From: Patiria miniata
Taxonomy: Eukaryota; Echinodermata; Asteroidea; Valvatida; Asterinidae
Length of the DNA stretch: 64,000 bases
Direction: 5' to 3'
NCBI RefSeq assembly: GCF_015706575.1
Contig: NW_024037059.1
Location: 30,514,129-30,578,128 of the forward strand
Below, piece by piece: positions 1-11,022 of this stretch. A program made the position numbers and the translations under genes. Every line of letters starts with the position of its first letter. Within the stretch, counting starts at the first letter, position 1. The notes beneath the pieces are model-generated. The model was given only the letters and a program-made list of their open reading frames with translations. It was not told the DNA's origin and did no database searches.

Positions 1-673
1 GGAGACCTAGAAATTTTGTACGGCTTTTGTAAATATCTGCGTTTGTATTCCATACCGGTGCATTATCAAAGCCAATACCCCCAAAATGGACACGCATGCA
101 TGGGCGTCGGGAGGGGGGGGCAAGGGGGGGTGCTTCCCCCCCCCCCCCCCCCCCCGGAAAAGCAAAAAAGAAAAAGAAAAAAGGAAGACAAAAAAAAGAG
201 AGAAAAAGACAAGAAAAAGAGGTGCGAAGTCATAGTGGTGTAAATTTAATGAGTTGGGGGGGGGGGGCAAAATGTCCCTCCCCCTCTAAAACTGATAAAT
301 CGAGAGAAATACAAGAATTTTTTGGGAAAAATATGTTTTGCCCCCCTCTAGAAAAATTCCTGGCGACGCCCATGCACGGATGATCAGCAAATGAGCTAGT
401 CATTTTGCTATACGCAAACAGCGCAACGCGTGCGCGTATTTGCTACAGATGCTTTTTGCTGTGACGTTTTTTTAACTGTCATGACGTGCTTAAGTTGTTT
501 GCATATGTTCTACTTGCCCGTTGCATGTAGGGTACAAAATTCAATCTATTTAATTTCATTTTGTTCTACAAACAAGCACATGAATTCATAATATCTGCGC
601 CCAGGACGGCTTCAAAACGTCTCCGCGCGCAGAATGACGAGTTAGCGCTCTAGTAATTTAATATAGCTCTATG
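1..673. mobile_element. MITE of the CATAGAGC family, cut by the window edge
   Basis: Position 1 corresponds to 9576 in the second copy of the segmental duplication, so the left end of this element lies outside the window. The right end reads GCTCTATG at 666-673 and is followed by gggccaac, exactly as in the copy at 9489-9986. A second MITE (99-374) is nested inside. Being shared by both duplicates, this insertion is older than the duplication. The short ORFs across it are chance frames through poly-G/C. Confidence 0.8.
99..374. mobile_element. hAT-type MITE, CATGGGCGTC termini, nested
   Basis: The element begins CATGGGCGTC and ends GACGCCCATG, a perfect inverted repeat. Its flanks are cacgcatg (91-98) and cacggatg (375-382), an 8-bp target duplication with one mismatch, as expected for hAT. 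The interior is runs of G and C plus an A-rich stretch with no coding capacity. The second copy of the duplication (near 9680) lacks it, so it entered after the duplication. A sister element with the same ends lies at 5852-6049. Confidence 0.85.
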
Positions 674-1718
674 GGGCCAACGCACATGCCGAAATGCATT
701 GAGGGAGATTAACTGATAACACACCAACGTTACCAGATAATCCAATTTTGAAAGGATTTTACAATCTGGGTAAATATAATTTCAAAAATGTAGCAGATCT
801 AAATAACCCTGGTTCAACTACAACAGGTAATGTTCTGCGGGGCCTTCATTACTAAGTAAATTGCCATCCTCCATACATATGACCAGCATCGAAATACGCG
901 CTGTACTCACACACAGATGGGTATATAGGCTAATGCATACACCCTCTACTTTCTGAAACTACAACTCCTAAAAGAAACGGGTACTGAAGTTAACATAATA
1001 TCTGTACACCATGTAAATTTAGTATGTCTGCTTGCTGTAGAACCCAAATATTTCCGATTGTGGAAAAATTTTATGTAGGTACCCATCAAAATAAAAAAGG
1101 GAACAACTTTTGCACTTTGGCACACTGACTCTGTCAGACATCCATTAACAATACATGCTTTTGAGGCGGCTGAGTCGCTTGGCCAGATGGCCTCCGGGGC
1201 GGTCTATTTGCCTGTCACTCACAAAAATTATTCATAAAGTAATTGCACAGCTAGTTGCTGTCAACTCTAGTGAATACTCGAACCAAATTTGAATGAAATT
1301 CTCAAAATTTTACTGTATGTACCTATGCAATATTCATAAACCATTAATCAATCTGAAGGGTTGATCGACTGTATTTTGGATTGTGATTAGGCAGCGCGTT
1401 CGCGTGTGCAACTCGCAGCTAGCTAGCTCTTCTCGCACAGTACTGCGTGCTGATTGGCTAATATGTCATTTGTTTACTGCGTATGCACACGGTTAAATCA
1501 GGTCGCCGCGTGATTGCTAAATGGTTATTCATTACTTCCTGAGCCACTGCGCGCTGTCATTTGCTGTACAGGTAAATGAATTGTTAACATCATAGCTCAT
1601 TAAAGTTTGTCACCTAGCCCGTGCGTACTTATTGTAATGTGTAAGGCAAATCGTTGGATGTAGGTTAGCCCCGTTCAAGTACAGCGGTTAGTTTTTCAGA
1701 GGGCCATAATCAAGCAAA
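674..1718. other. 3' flank of TRIM gene A, non-coding
   Basis: This stretch aligns along its length with 9987-11022 downstream of the other TRIM gene, with many point differences and small indels. I see no ORF or conserved coding signal. It presumably holds the 3' UTR of the minus-strand TRIM gene, but no clear polyadenylation hexamer is visible. Confidence 0.6.
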
Positions 1719-3635
1719 TCACATCCGCTCAAAGATCTTAACAGAGTGTCGGTCAGCGACAACTACGTCGCCAGTGGGGGTGAATGCCATTTCTAACGGA
1801 TTGTACAACCCATGAGCTACGGTTGCCACGAGTGCACCATTTGAATCGTAACGCTGCACTTCAGAGCTTCCAGTACTTCCGTAATGAACAGCGACATAGA
1901 TGGTCTCATCATCGCACAGGACACCAGTTGGCTTAGCAGCTTTGCCATTTATGAATGTCTTGACACTGAACATCTCTTTACCTTTTAAGTTAACACACTG
2001 CACACTTTGGCCCGCGTAGTTTGTGAAGACTAAACAGCCAAAATTGCTTATTGTTAAGAAATTGTCGACCATATTATTTGAGATGCTTGAAATCAATGAT
2101 CCGTCCAGGTTGTGGACACTGATGACCTTTCTCCCCCTGTCAGCGACTGCTACTCGTTGATTGTCAACAACAATAGATTGGAGGTTACTATCTGATTGCC
2201 CATCAGCATCGTCACCTGAAGGTGTAAACTCGCGAACAAACTGGAGCTCATTGTCAAAAACCTTCACTTTTTTTTTGTCAGTGACGAAAAGCAGATCATC
2301 ATGGGACACAGCAACGCCCCAAGGAGCTTCCAACTGATGCCTAGCATCTCCCTGAGCAATGGATGTTTTGTACTGACCAGTTGAGCTAAACAACGATAAC
2401 CGTTTCAAAAATACTTCAGTTACTACAATGTCCCCGTTTCTGAAACAGGCAACAGCTGTGGCTAATTTGAATTCCTTGTCACCGGTACCTTCTTTGCTGA
2501 ACTCTCCCTTTAACTGCCATTTCTCACTGACGCAGACCTCCCCAAGCTCTGCATCACTCACAACGTCGTGACATCTGACACCAATGAACGACGGCCCATG
2601 ATATGCCGGTTCACATTTGAGCTCCTTCTGGAATTCCAAGTTGTGCATCACCTTCGGCTTGAGCTCTAAAAGCTCGAAATCATCGGCTTGACTCATCAAG
2701 TCTTTTACTGCCGCGATGGTCTGATCTGCGCGTTCCATCTGTTTACGGTTGTGCATGAGCGCCTTTTCGTACTCACTGTCTCTCTCCTGACCGATTTTGT
2801 TGACCTTGTCAGTGAGAAGCTTTGCTTTGTTTCTGATTTTAGAGATCTCTGCCTCTACTTTTGCATCAATATCACTACGAGCCTGAGCCAGTTTCTTTTG
2901 TAATCTATTTCGTGCATGTTCGATTGACTTTTCAGTAGATTTGAAACGCTGCCTGCTCTTCTTGAACTTCTGCAGTATGTTTTCGACCTCACTGCGGAAG
3001 GACCTGATCAGGTCATCAATCTTTAGGAAATTGTGCTCTGCTGACCGATGATCTAATGCGACACACATTGAGCAGATCAAGGTGTCGCATGTGTCACAGA
3101 AGAAACACAGAGGATGGTCAGTGTGGATCGTACACATTCGGGTGATGGATTTGCTATGTTCTGCTGGTGGCATCTTTGATTTCTTCCAATCTCCCAATGA
3201 AATGATTTGATGGTTTTTGGTTGACTTGACCCTCCCATGGGCTTTCCGGCATTCCTGACAGAGGTTATCACTACAATCAAGACACCTCGAAGTGGCCTCC
3301 TTGCCTTCTCCACAGTCACATGTGACGGTAGGTGCCGATGCCTCTCCTAATACCTCCTCCTGTTGTTTGACCTCATCAACAAGAGAACTAAGAAAGAAAG
3401 ACGAAGCTAGACTCTGCAATCCTCCATCGGGAACCTGCGTCTCTCTCCTGCAGATGGGACATGTTATCTTTTCTGCCTCTGGCTTCTGTTTGCTCATCAT
3501 CTCTTCCAGACAGTTCAGGCAGAAGCTGTGCAGACAGTCTAGCATCTTGGGATCCTTGAAAAGACAGCAACAGATCGGACATTCCAGATGCCCCTGGCTG
3601 ATCTTCCACACAGTTTTGGCTGCAGCCTCCGCCAT
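1719..3635 (-). CDS. TRIM protein A: RING, two B-boxes, coiled coil, NHL repeats
   Basis: This is an intact single-exon ORF of 638 residues, probably a cytosolic RING-type E3 ubiquitin ligase. The C3HC4 RING has C19, C22, C34, H36, C39, C42, C59 and C62. A B-box 1 spans about 106-145 and a B-box 2 about 168-205. A charged, helical coiled-coil region follows to about 330. The last 260 residues contain recurring beta-propeller units (GDIVVTE, VAVADRGRKVISV, GDVVVADRHSVKIFERM) typical of NHL repeats. The combination is the TRIM2/TRIM3/TRIM71-like architecture, which is greatly expanded in several marine deuterostomes; some family members act in innate immunity, but no such role can be read here. 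The start is the first ATG after a probable 3' splice site. It has an intact paralogue at 11023-12942, about 88% identical by eye over the first 208 residues. Substrate is unknown. Confidence 0.93.
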   Translation of the reverse strand: MAEAAAKTVWKISQGHLECPICCCLFKDPKMLDCLHSFCLNCLEEMMSKQKPEAEKITCPICRRETQVPDGGLQSLASSFFLSSLVDEVKQQEEVLGEASAPTVTCDCGEGKEATSRCLDCSDNLCQECRKAHGRVKSTKNHQIISLGDWKKSKMPPAEHSKSITRMCTIHTDHPLCFFCDTCDTLICSMCVALDHRSAEHNFLKIDDLIRSFRSEVENILQKFKKSRQRFKSTEKSIEHARNRLQKKLAQARSDIDAKVEAEISKIRNKAKLLTDKVNKIGQERDSEYEKALMHNRKQMERADQTIAAVKDLMSQADDFELLELKPKVMHNLEFQKELKCEPAYHGPSFIGVRCHDVVSDAELGEVCVSEKWQLKGEFSKEGTGDKEFKLATAVACFRNGDIVVTEVFLKRLSLFSSTGQYKTSIAQGDARHQLEAPWGVAVSHDDLLFVTDKKKVKVFDNELQFVREFTPSGDDADGQSDSNLQSIVVDNQRVAVADRGRKVISVHNLDGSLISSISNNMVDNFLTISNFGCLVFTNYAGQSVQCVNLKGKEMFSVKTFINGKAAKPTGVLCDDETIYVAVHYGSTGSSEVQRYDSNGALVATVAHGLYNPLEMAFTPTGDVVVADRHSVKIFERM

Positions 3636-3652
3636 ATTTCAAATGTGACCTA
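3636..3652 (-). promoter_or_regulatory. Probable 3' splice site in the TRIM A 5' UTR
   Basis: On the minus strand a T-rich tract ends in TTTTGATTAG with the AG at 3651-3650, fourteen bases before the ATG. The same arrangement is kept upstream of the TRIM gene at 12942. This suggests a spliced 5' UTR followed by one coding exon. The first exon is not identified. Confidence 0.5.
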
Positions 3653-3716
3653 ATCAAAACAGAACAAACATCTGTGTCTGAAAAAGCTCAAAATTATAAC
3701 AAACAGGTGATTGCCC

Positions 3717-4183
3717 CATAGGGCTGTGCATCGGTACCCTAGTATCCGACCGTTATTTTCAGGAACCGGTTCCAGATTGTGGAATCGAGGATCCGTAACC
3801 AACTTTGCAATTTAATTAGTAACTTCTCAGTCAATGAAAAACAAATATTTTGAATGTCAGTGGGAAAATTTCCAAATGAAAAACATGATACATTGCATTC
3901 TAATCGAATTTCACATTTTATGATGCTTGCGATTTGTAGTTTTCACCACATAGCTAAAGAGCTCACTGTATACACCCTATCTAGCCGTATTGCCGCACCG
4001 ATGTGGTAGTATTATCATGCGGACCTTTATGAACAATCTGAACAGCAGCTTCCCAGATTTGAATTTTTGGCTTGGGTCTCTTTAACGGGTACCCAGGTAC
4101 CCATATTTTTTTTCAAATGGGAACCCATATGGTTTTCAACTAGGGTACCCAGTTCCTGTACTACACATAAGTGCACACCCCTA
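3717..4183. mobile_element. Old MITE with CATAGGG...GTGCA termini
   Basis: Ends read CATAGGGCTGTGCA and TGCACACCCCTATG, an imperfect inverted repeat. The interior has clusters of the palindromic word gggtaccc. The matching element is at about 13023-13500 in the second duplicate, so the insertion predates the duplication. No coding capacity. No clean target duplication is visible. Confidence 0.55.
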
Positions 4184-4333
4184 TGCCCCAACCCATCTCT
4201 TTTACAGCACACCTGCCTGGGATACGTTTGTATTAACACTGATTACTTGACTGCGTGCTAACCTATTGGGAGTTACAAATTTTACTGTTCTTCAATACAC
4301 AGATATATGGCAGATATCTTTATGCAGAAATAA

Positions 4334-4967
4334 CAGAGTTGTAACGAGTCGCTGATTTTTGTGACTCGAGTCAAGTCAAATCACTTTGAAGAAGTGACTT
4401 GACTCAAGTCAAGTCATTAGGTCAAGAAGGTAGAGTCAAGTCACAGTGTGTAGTAGAGTCAAGTCAATTGTGTAGCTCGAGTCAATTAGAGTCACAAATA
4501 TTTGAACACTATACAATAAATAATCACGAGAGAGAAAGTCATTGATTTGCTTTTTCATTTTCGTTTGGGCTTCTACATGTGGTGACACCACATTTGACTC
4601 TTAATGAAAATATAAAGGTGGTGGCAGCTGATCGCCATTCAACTAATGGGAACACTGATCAAACCATGTTTATATTCACAAACATTCTAACGTGACGTGA
4701 ACAAAAAACGGCACCGGTGTAAGTCATTGCAAATACTTTTCGCAAAGTTTTGCTTTTATTTTCTGGAAAGGATCTTATTAGCCTTCCTCGAGTCGAGTCA
4801 AGTCATTCAAATGAGGGACTCGAGTCGAGTCTAGTCATTTGCTCGCAGTACAACTCAAGTCGAGTTGAGTCATTTTCCTTTAGGGACTAAGGTCGAGTTG
4901 AGTCACCAAATATTGTGACTCGAGTCGGACTTGAGTCGAGTCAATGACTCGAGTCATTACAACTCTG
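4334..4967. mobile_element. hAT-type MITE, CAGAGTTGTAA termini, rich in GAGTCAAGTCA
   Basis: The ends CAGAGTTGTAACGAGTC and GAGTCATTACAACTCTG are inverted repeats. They are flanked by the exact 8-bp duplication agaaataa at 4326-4333 and 4968-4975. The paralogous site near 13625 contains gcagaaataac without the element, a direct empty site. The interior is dominated by variants of gactcgagtcaagtca. Relics of the same family end at 39855 and 44184. Confidence 0.93.
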
Positions 4968-4975
4968 AGAAATAA

Positions 4976-5851
4976 AAATAATGGGAGTAGGCCTTAAAGT
5001 AAAAAGGACCCAAAAGTAAGAAGGCCCAAAAGTAAAAAGACATAGACTCGTATTTTCAGACTGCAATTCAGAAAAGAGAATTCGATATTTTTTAAAAGCG
5101 TCATGTTTATAACAAGCATGCCTACTCGCGCATCACATGCACTGAAATGCTAAACATTGATGCAAATCTTATGCATAATTTTCCTGGTAGGCCTATAGGC
5201 TACATTTGACATGTTAAAAAAAACAAAGCGAAACACACAATAAGCAAAGACCATGTAAAATCTAGCCAAAATGCCAAAACTCACCTACTTTATCTGGATC
5301 AACAGTTAGCCACAGTTTCCCACCACAAACGTGAAACTTCCGTCAAATGTAAAAAAAGAAAAGGATGGCAAAACTACCATCAAGTAACTTGCAAGTTGTA
5401 AAGTTCTGTAAGCCTAGGTTTATACGTGTACATGTCAGGCCTCTTCAAGCGATGAATGGTGCAACAACAGCTAGTTAATTCACTCCTTTACTCAACACTG
5501 GAAAAACCAGTTGCTATTTTTGTCACACAGTACTGTAAAGATAGCAACACTATGATAATGATCTTTACTCAAGTTCAATATAGGTCTACACACTAACAAT
5601 GCTGCAAATGATATTGAAATTAAAGTCCACAGTTCAAACAGGCAACCTAACTCTGTCTACGGAAGCACAAAATGGACATTGCACAAATATCACCACTGCA
5701 TGCATTTTTATAACTACTTTTGCATGTATAACTGTTAAAAATGCCTACAAATAGGCCTTCGATTTTATACTTTGAAAGATATGAAAATGGAAAAAGGAGG
5801 GTTGAAAATAAGAACTGAAACGAAGATGTATTAAGGTATCCATGATACAAA
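4976..5851. other. Non-coding, shared with the second duplicate
   Basis: Aligns with about 13635-14894 once the MITE at 14121-14630 is removed. No coding signal. Words such as gggaaaaaccagttgctatt recur also near 8335, showing a third diverged copy of this sub-segment. Confidence 0.5.
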
Positions 5852-6049
5852 CATGGGCGTCACGAGGGGGCGCCTTCCCCCCTCCCCTCCTTAAGCAAAA
5901 AAAAAAAAAAGAGGCATGAAGTCATAGCGATGAAAACTTAATTGGTTGGGGGGAGGGAATGTCTCTGCCCCCCTATAAAACTGATCAAGTGTTTTTTGGG
6001 GAAAATTATGTTTTGCCCCCCTCTAGAAAAAATCCTGGTGACGCCCATG
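5852..6049. mobile_element. hAT-type MITE, CATGGGCGTC termini
   Basis: Same terminal repeats as 99-374 (CATGGGCGTC / GACGCCCATG) but only 198 bp. Flanks gatacaaa (5844-5851) and gatagaaa (6050-6057) form an 8-bp duplication with one mismatch. The second duplicate near 15205 lacks the element. Confidence 0.85.
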
Positions 6050-6744
6050 GATAGAAACCTAAAAATTAGGAAAAATACCCTACGTTTCATGCACGCCTAC
6101 AATAGGAATGACTGTTATTGGTTGTAGTAGAAAAACTAGCAGATGGTAGGGGTAAGGTGGCTTGGCTTTTTGTTAAATCTTGGCCACAAGAATAGCCCAT
6201 TATTTAAAGAACATCAGAGTCCAGCCACAAATGATCGAGACCCAAGTAGGAATATTACAATAAAAATAGAAAAGCAACCCTTAGAACAGCTGGTCGGACT
6301 GCCTGTGAACTTATTCTTTCTGGCATAACATGCTGTCATTGTGAAGAAAACAATATAAGAAGGCTGTTTCCAAATATATGTCAAATGACACATTTCTTGA
6401 AATTTCCGCTAGTAGTTGGTTTGTAATTTGGCAAATCTGTGATGCGCACAAGCGTTGACACGACACACACACGTGCGAGGTTGCTATCATTCATGGGTTA
6501 TCGTGTGACATCACATAGCTGCAATCAGCTGAATGAGAACTTGTCTCGGATGCTGATTTTGGGTGCAATTCAAAATATGACCCGGCAGTTTTTGAATTGA
6601 AATTGAGATCCTAGAATAATGTTTCCTCTGAATACGCAGCAATCACAGAGCTAAAACATCACCAAGTTTGTTGTTAAGCACCTGTCTTTAGATTTGAGTA
6701 CTTTTGTTGCTTCAAATGGGAAAAATGCACAAATGACTGTTGGT
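6050..6744. other. Right end of duplicated segment, first copy
   Basis: Aligns with about 15677-16290. Similarity fades after the word gttgcttcaaatgg near 6710 (16245 in the other copy). The part from about 6305 also resembles the dispersed TTAA-flanked repeat seen whole at 44355-44725. No gene seen. Confidence 0.55.
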
Positions 6745-6856
6745 GTGGTAAAACTAGCCTCATGAGATGATCCATTCAGCGTTCTTTATTCCCGAGGTGA
6801 CACCCAGGGAGATGGAATGATCCATGGATCACAGAGGGAGGCTAGTTTCACTACAA
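6745..6856. mobile_element. Small palindromic element with AAACTAGCCTC ends
   Basis: AAACTAGCCTC near 6753 is mirrored by GAGGCTAGTTT near 6838-6848, with further inverted words (gatgatccatt / gaatgatccat) inside. About 110 bp, non-coding. A target duplication is not clear. Confidence 0.5.
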
Positions 6857-9480
6857 GTTTGAAGCAGTCAATATTTGTTTTATAACGCCTCAGCCACAGA
6901 TTCTGCTTGTTTTTGAGAGAAAACTTAATAATTTAATCCAAATCTCTTGCAAACATACATCAATTTCAATATGAACGTAACTGAAAATTTCCTTTCACTT
7001 TTCCAAACTACCCCTTCGTGAAATGTTTGAACCTAACTTTGAAGCGCATGGGAACAAAACCAGTTTTAGAAACTGGGACAAAGAAGAAAAGGAATTAAGG
7101 AAACAAAAGAGACTTCTCAAAAATTCAATTTAGTCTTTTAAAAAAAAAATTCACATGCCAAAAAAATTTTGAATCATTAAATATAAAAGACAGTTTTTCT
7201 CAAATACTTCAGAAGAAATCTCAATCTGGATCAAACAACAAATAAAAAACCTCAAAAGGAATTTGCCAAGAAGAAAAAAAACAATTCGATAACATTTTAG
7301 GACAATAAGTGAAAAGCTAAGGTATAAAAAATGGATTGATAGAAATACAATTTAACCAAGGGAAAAATAGGTTAAAAACCCACACAGCACTACTGCAAAG
7401 TGACTCTAAAAGCACAAAAATGAATAAAAACACAATGAATTGACAAGCAGACAAACCCAAGTGAGAAAACACTCTCCAGGTAGGAGGAAAATAAGGACTA
7501 AAATTTTAACTTGTCTCTCTGCTGGTTTGCTGAACTAAATTAAAAGAGGGTCCAACATGTGGCAGCTTATTTAGGAGGAACATGTTTGCTAAAGTAAACA
7601 AACAGGGGGACACACTACCAAGAAATGGGGGGGGGGACATCTAAACTTCGACTTAAATGATTTTCTTTTCTAAGGGGGGGGGGCCACTCCTATTTAATAC
7701 ACTATGAAAAACCAAAAGTACAACTTGGCCCTGCCACATGTGCATGTGGCAAGACAGTAAAAATAGTGAATGCCAGTGACAGAATCTAGGGATGACGTAT
7801 ATGAAATTTTGAAATTTTGAAACCTTAGGGCCATTAATATTGAGCACCTTCAATCTGCATATAGATTTAACAAAAAAACATGTGTAGACAATATTAGCCT
7901 TAATGAGACAAGACGGATACATCAGGTGGATGCTTTACGGTCTTGGTAAAATTTGGGTAAATACAAAAGAGTTTACCAAGACTAACTAGGTTAGCGCCCT
8001 CGAGTTGGGTCCACCATATCTCAAACAGCATAGAGTACCGAAGTGTGCCGCGTATTCTGGGTCTCGCGCATAGCTAAAGTGTGTGGAGACATCAGCGCAC
8101 AAACCAGCGCGTGAATCAGAACAAATTCAGCTGACATCAGACTTTGGTACTCTATACTGACCGGCTGATGAAGGTACATGTAATAGGTAAACTCCTGAAC
8201 AAGACCAGGAACTTGCTTGCCAAATGTAATTAAAGGAAGAGTAGATCATTTGCAGCTATCCAAAAAGTAACTGACAAAATTATGTTTTATGCATACTTGG
8301 TTTAAAGATAGTAATGGCAATAACTCATCATGGGAAAAACCAGTTGCTATTCTAATCTCACTTTACACGACCGGTACGTACATGTACACTTTTATGTACA
8401 TATCGTTATGTAGGCTATAAGCCAACGTCATGTACACTATTCAAGTACCAACAACACAAACGCTATTGATTCAAGTTTAGAGTTCAATGAGGCAGTCTGT
8501 CCGTGTTTACTACGGAAGCTGAAAATGGACATTGCACAAATGATTTGTGTGATAGGTCGACAGTTTTGTGATCCAAGGAATTAACAAAACATGCAAAATG
8601 TGCAAAGCTTTGAAGTGAATATTTATATAGTCACGTGCCATTGTGTTTCATATACAGTGTACTTTTACAAAATGAAAATTTGCTTCATTAAGATTTAAGA
8701 CATTTGATATTACCTAATATAAAACTTATGGACTTTTTTTTATTATTATAACATAACGTACAGTGATGACCATATTTACAACGTTACAGTAGTAAATTAA
8801 ATTTTGTGAATTGAATGCCGAATTTTAAGAAGTTACGGTCCCTTTAATCTTAAAATAGATTTTTAGCAAAAACAGTTAATACTGTTTTTTTCAAGAAACA
8901 TTCAACCCTTTTCTTTTTCTCAACTTTTTATCCACGATTTTTATCCACGATTTCTTCCACGATTTCTCTTTCTGACTTACTTACTGGAGAGTACACCATA
9001 GCTACTAACACATTTGTGGGGACCAAAAACGCTGTGGGGACAGCAGAAAGTCCCCATAACTCGGTCCTAATTTGCCTAACAATAAAAAAATTCCCCATGA
9101 GGCCAAAAAAAAAGTCTCCGGTTTCTGGTGTGGAGCTTGCCCAAAAAGTGGTGCGGCGACGCGGCTTTTTTTTTTTTTTTACCTGTGTTTTTTTGCTTCA
9201 AATGTCGGCTGATGACTGCAAATGGTGCCCGACTAAACTTAGTGCAAATATTAGGGGAGATCAGAGAGGCCACATAAAGCTTATTCTCGATCAAAACCCC
9301 ATCTAAAAACACGTTAAAATTGTGCAGCAGCAGGATTCCAGTCAAACCAGTGAGTTTGGCGGTTTTGAGACTTCATCTTTCATTGAAAAAAAAACTTTTT
9401 CATTTTGCCGACGCACATGGCTACGACGACGCGCGCGCATACCAGAAACCGGAGACTTTTTTTTTGGCCCAACGTTGTGT
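6857..9480. other. Non-coding spacer between the two duplicates
   Basis: AT-rich DNA without a supportable gene. It has poly-G runs near 7630 and 7675. A diverged piece of the duplicated segment lies at about 8225-8560, including a TTAA at 8230-8233 and the start of the TTAA-flanked repeat family (tcatttgcagctatcc). Short ORFs at 9016-9520 sit in low-complexity sequence and show no protein-like conservation. Confidence 0.5.
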
Positions 9481-9488
9481 AGGCCAAC

Positions 9489-9986
9489 CACAGAGCTATA
9501 TTAAATTACTAGAGCGCTAACTACGTGTACAAAGTAATGCCTGCTGGGCGCATCTATGTTTGTGCAAAAACCTATGGAGACCTAGAAATTTTGTACGGCT
9601 TTTGTACGGCTATTTGCATATATCTGCGTTTGTATTCCCTACAGGTGCGTTATCGAAGCCAATATGCCCAAATCCGACACGCACGATCAGCAAATGAGCA
9701 TTGTCATTTTGCTCTGCGCAAACAGTGCAACGCCTGCGCGTATTCGCTACAGATGCTTTTTGCCGTGACATTTTTTTTAACTGTAATGATGTGCTTAAGT
9801 TGTTTCCGTATGTTCTACTTGCCTGTTGCATTTTTTAGAGTACACTTACAAAATCCAATCTATCTAATTTCATTATGTTCTACAAACACGCACATGAATT
9901 CAAAATGTCTGCGCCCAGGATGGCTTCAAAGCGTTACCGCGTGCAGAATGACGAGTTAGAGCTCTAGTAATTAATATAGCTCTATG
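9489..9986. mobile_element. hAT-type MITE of the CATAGAGC family
   Basis: Ends CACAGAGCTATATTAAAT and its inverted partner ending GCTCTATG form a terminal repeat of about 30 bp. Flanks aggccaac (9481-9488) and gggccaac (9987-9994) are an 8-bp duplication with one mismatch. Same family as 1-673 and 52444-52963. The ORF at 9525-9959 runs through the interior and has no recognisable domain. Confidence 0.88.
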
Positions 9987-11022
9987 GGGCCAACGCACAT
10001 GCCGAAATGCAATGAGGGAGATTAACTGATAACACACCAACGTTACCAGTTAATCCAATTTTGAACGGGTTTTACAATCTGGGTAAATATTATAATTTCA
10101 GGAATGTAGCAGCTCTATATAGCCCTGGTTCAACTACAACATGTCATGTTCTGCGGGGCCTTCATTACAACAAGTAAATTGCCATCCTCCATACAAACGA
10201 CCAGCATTGAAATACGCGCTGTACTCACACACAGATGGGTATAGGCTAATGCATACACCCTCGACTTACTGAAAACATAACTCCTAAAAGAAACGGGTAC
10301 TGAACATAGTAACTGTACCCAATGTAAATTTAGTTTGTCTGCTTGCTGTAGAAACCAAATATTTATGCTTGTGGAAACATTTTATGTAGGTATACCCATC
10401 AAATTCAGAAACCTACAACTTTCGCACTTCGGCTCACTGACTCTGTCACACATCCATTAACAATACATGCTTTTGAGGTGGACGAGTCGCTCCACCAGAT
10501 TGCCTACGGAGTGGTCTATTTGTCCGTTACTCACAAAGTTTATTATTAAAGTAACTGCACAGCTAGTTGCCGTCAACTCTAGTGAACATTAAAACCAAAT
10601 TTGAATGAAATTGACATATGCCATATTCATAAACCATTAATCAATCTGAAGGGTTGATCGACTGTATAATCGACCATTGACCCAATTTTGGCTTTTGTGT
10701 GTGCTCGCAAGTGCAACTCGCCGCTAGCTAGCTCTTCACACTGGGTACTGCATGCTGATTGGCTAATCGTCATTTGTTTACTGTGTATGCATGCGGTTAA
10801 ATTAGGTCACCATGTGATCGCTTGATGATTACTCATTACTTCCCAAACCACTGGGCCCTGTAATTGGCTGTATGTAAATGAAGTAATGATATCATAGCTC
10901 ATTAAACTTTGTCGCCTAGCCTGTGCATACTAATTGTAATGTGTAAGGCAAATCATTGGATGCAGGTTAGCCCCAGTTCATGTACAGCGGTTAGCTTTTT
11001 GGAGGGGCCATAATCAGGCAAA
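9987..11022. other. 3' flank of TRIM gene B, non-coding
   Basis: Counterpart of 674-1718. No ORF of note. The word tttatt near 10541 would read AATAAA on the minus strand, but it lies about 480 bp past the stop codon and is not kept in the other copy, so its use is doubtful. Confidence 0.5.

Noticed and set aside
16-383. Lysine/glycine/proline-rich ORFs on both strands
   Set aside because: They translate poly-G/C and A-rich interior of a MITE and use non-ATG starts or chance frames.
6857-9480. A further TRIM copy between the two genes
   Set aside because: Only non-coding parts of the duplicated segment are found near 8225-8560; no RING or NHL sequence remains.
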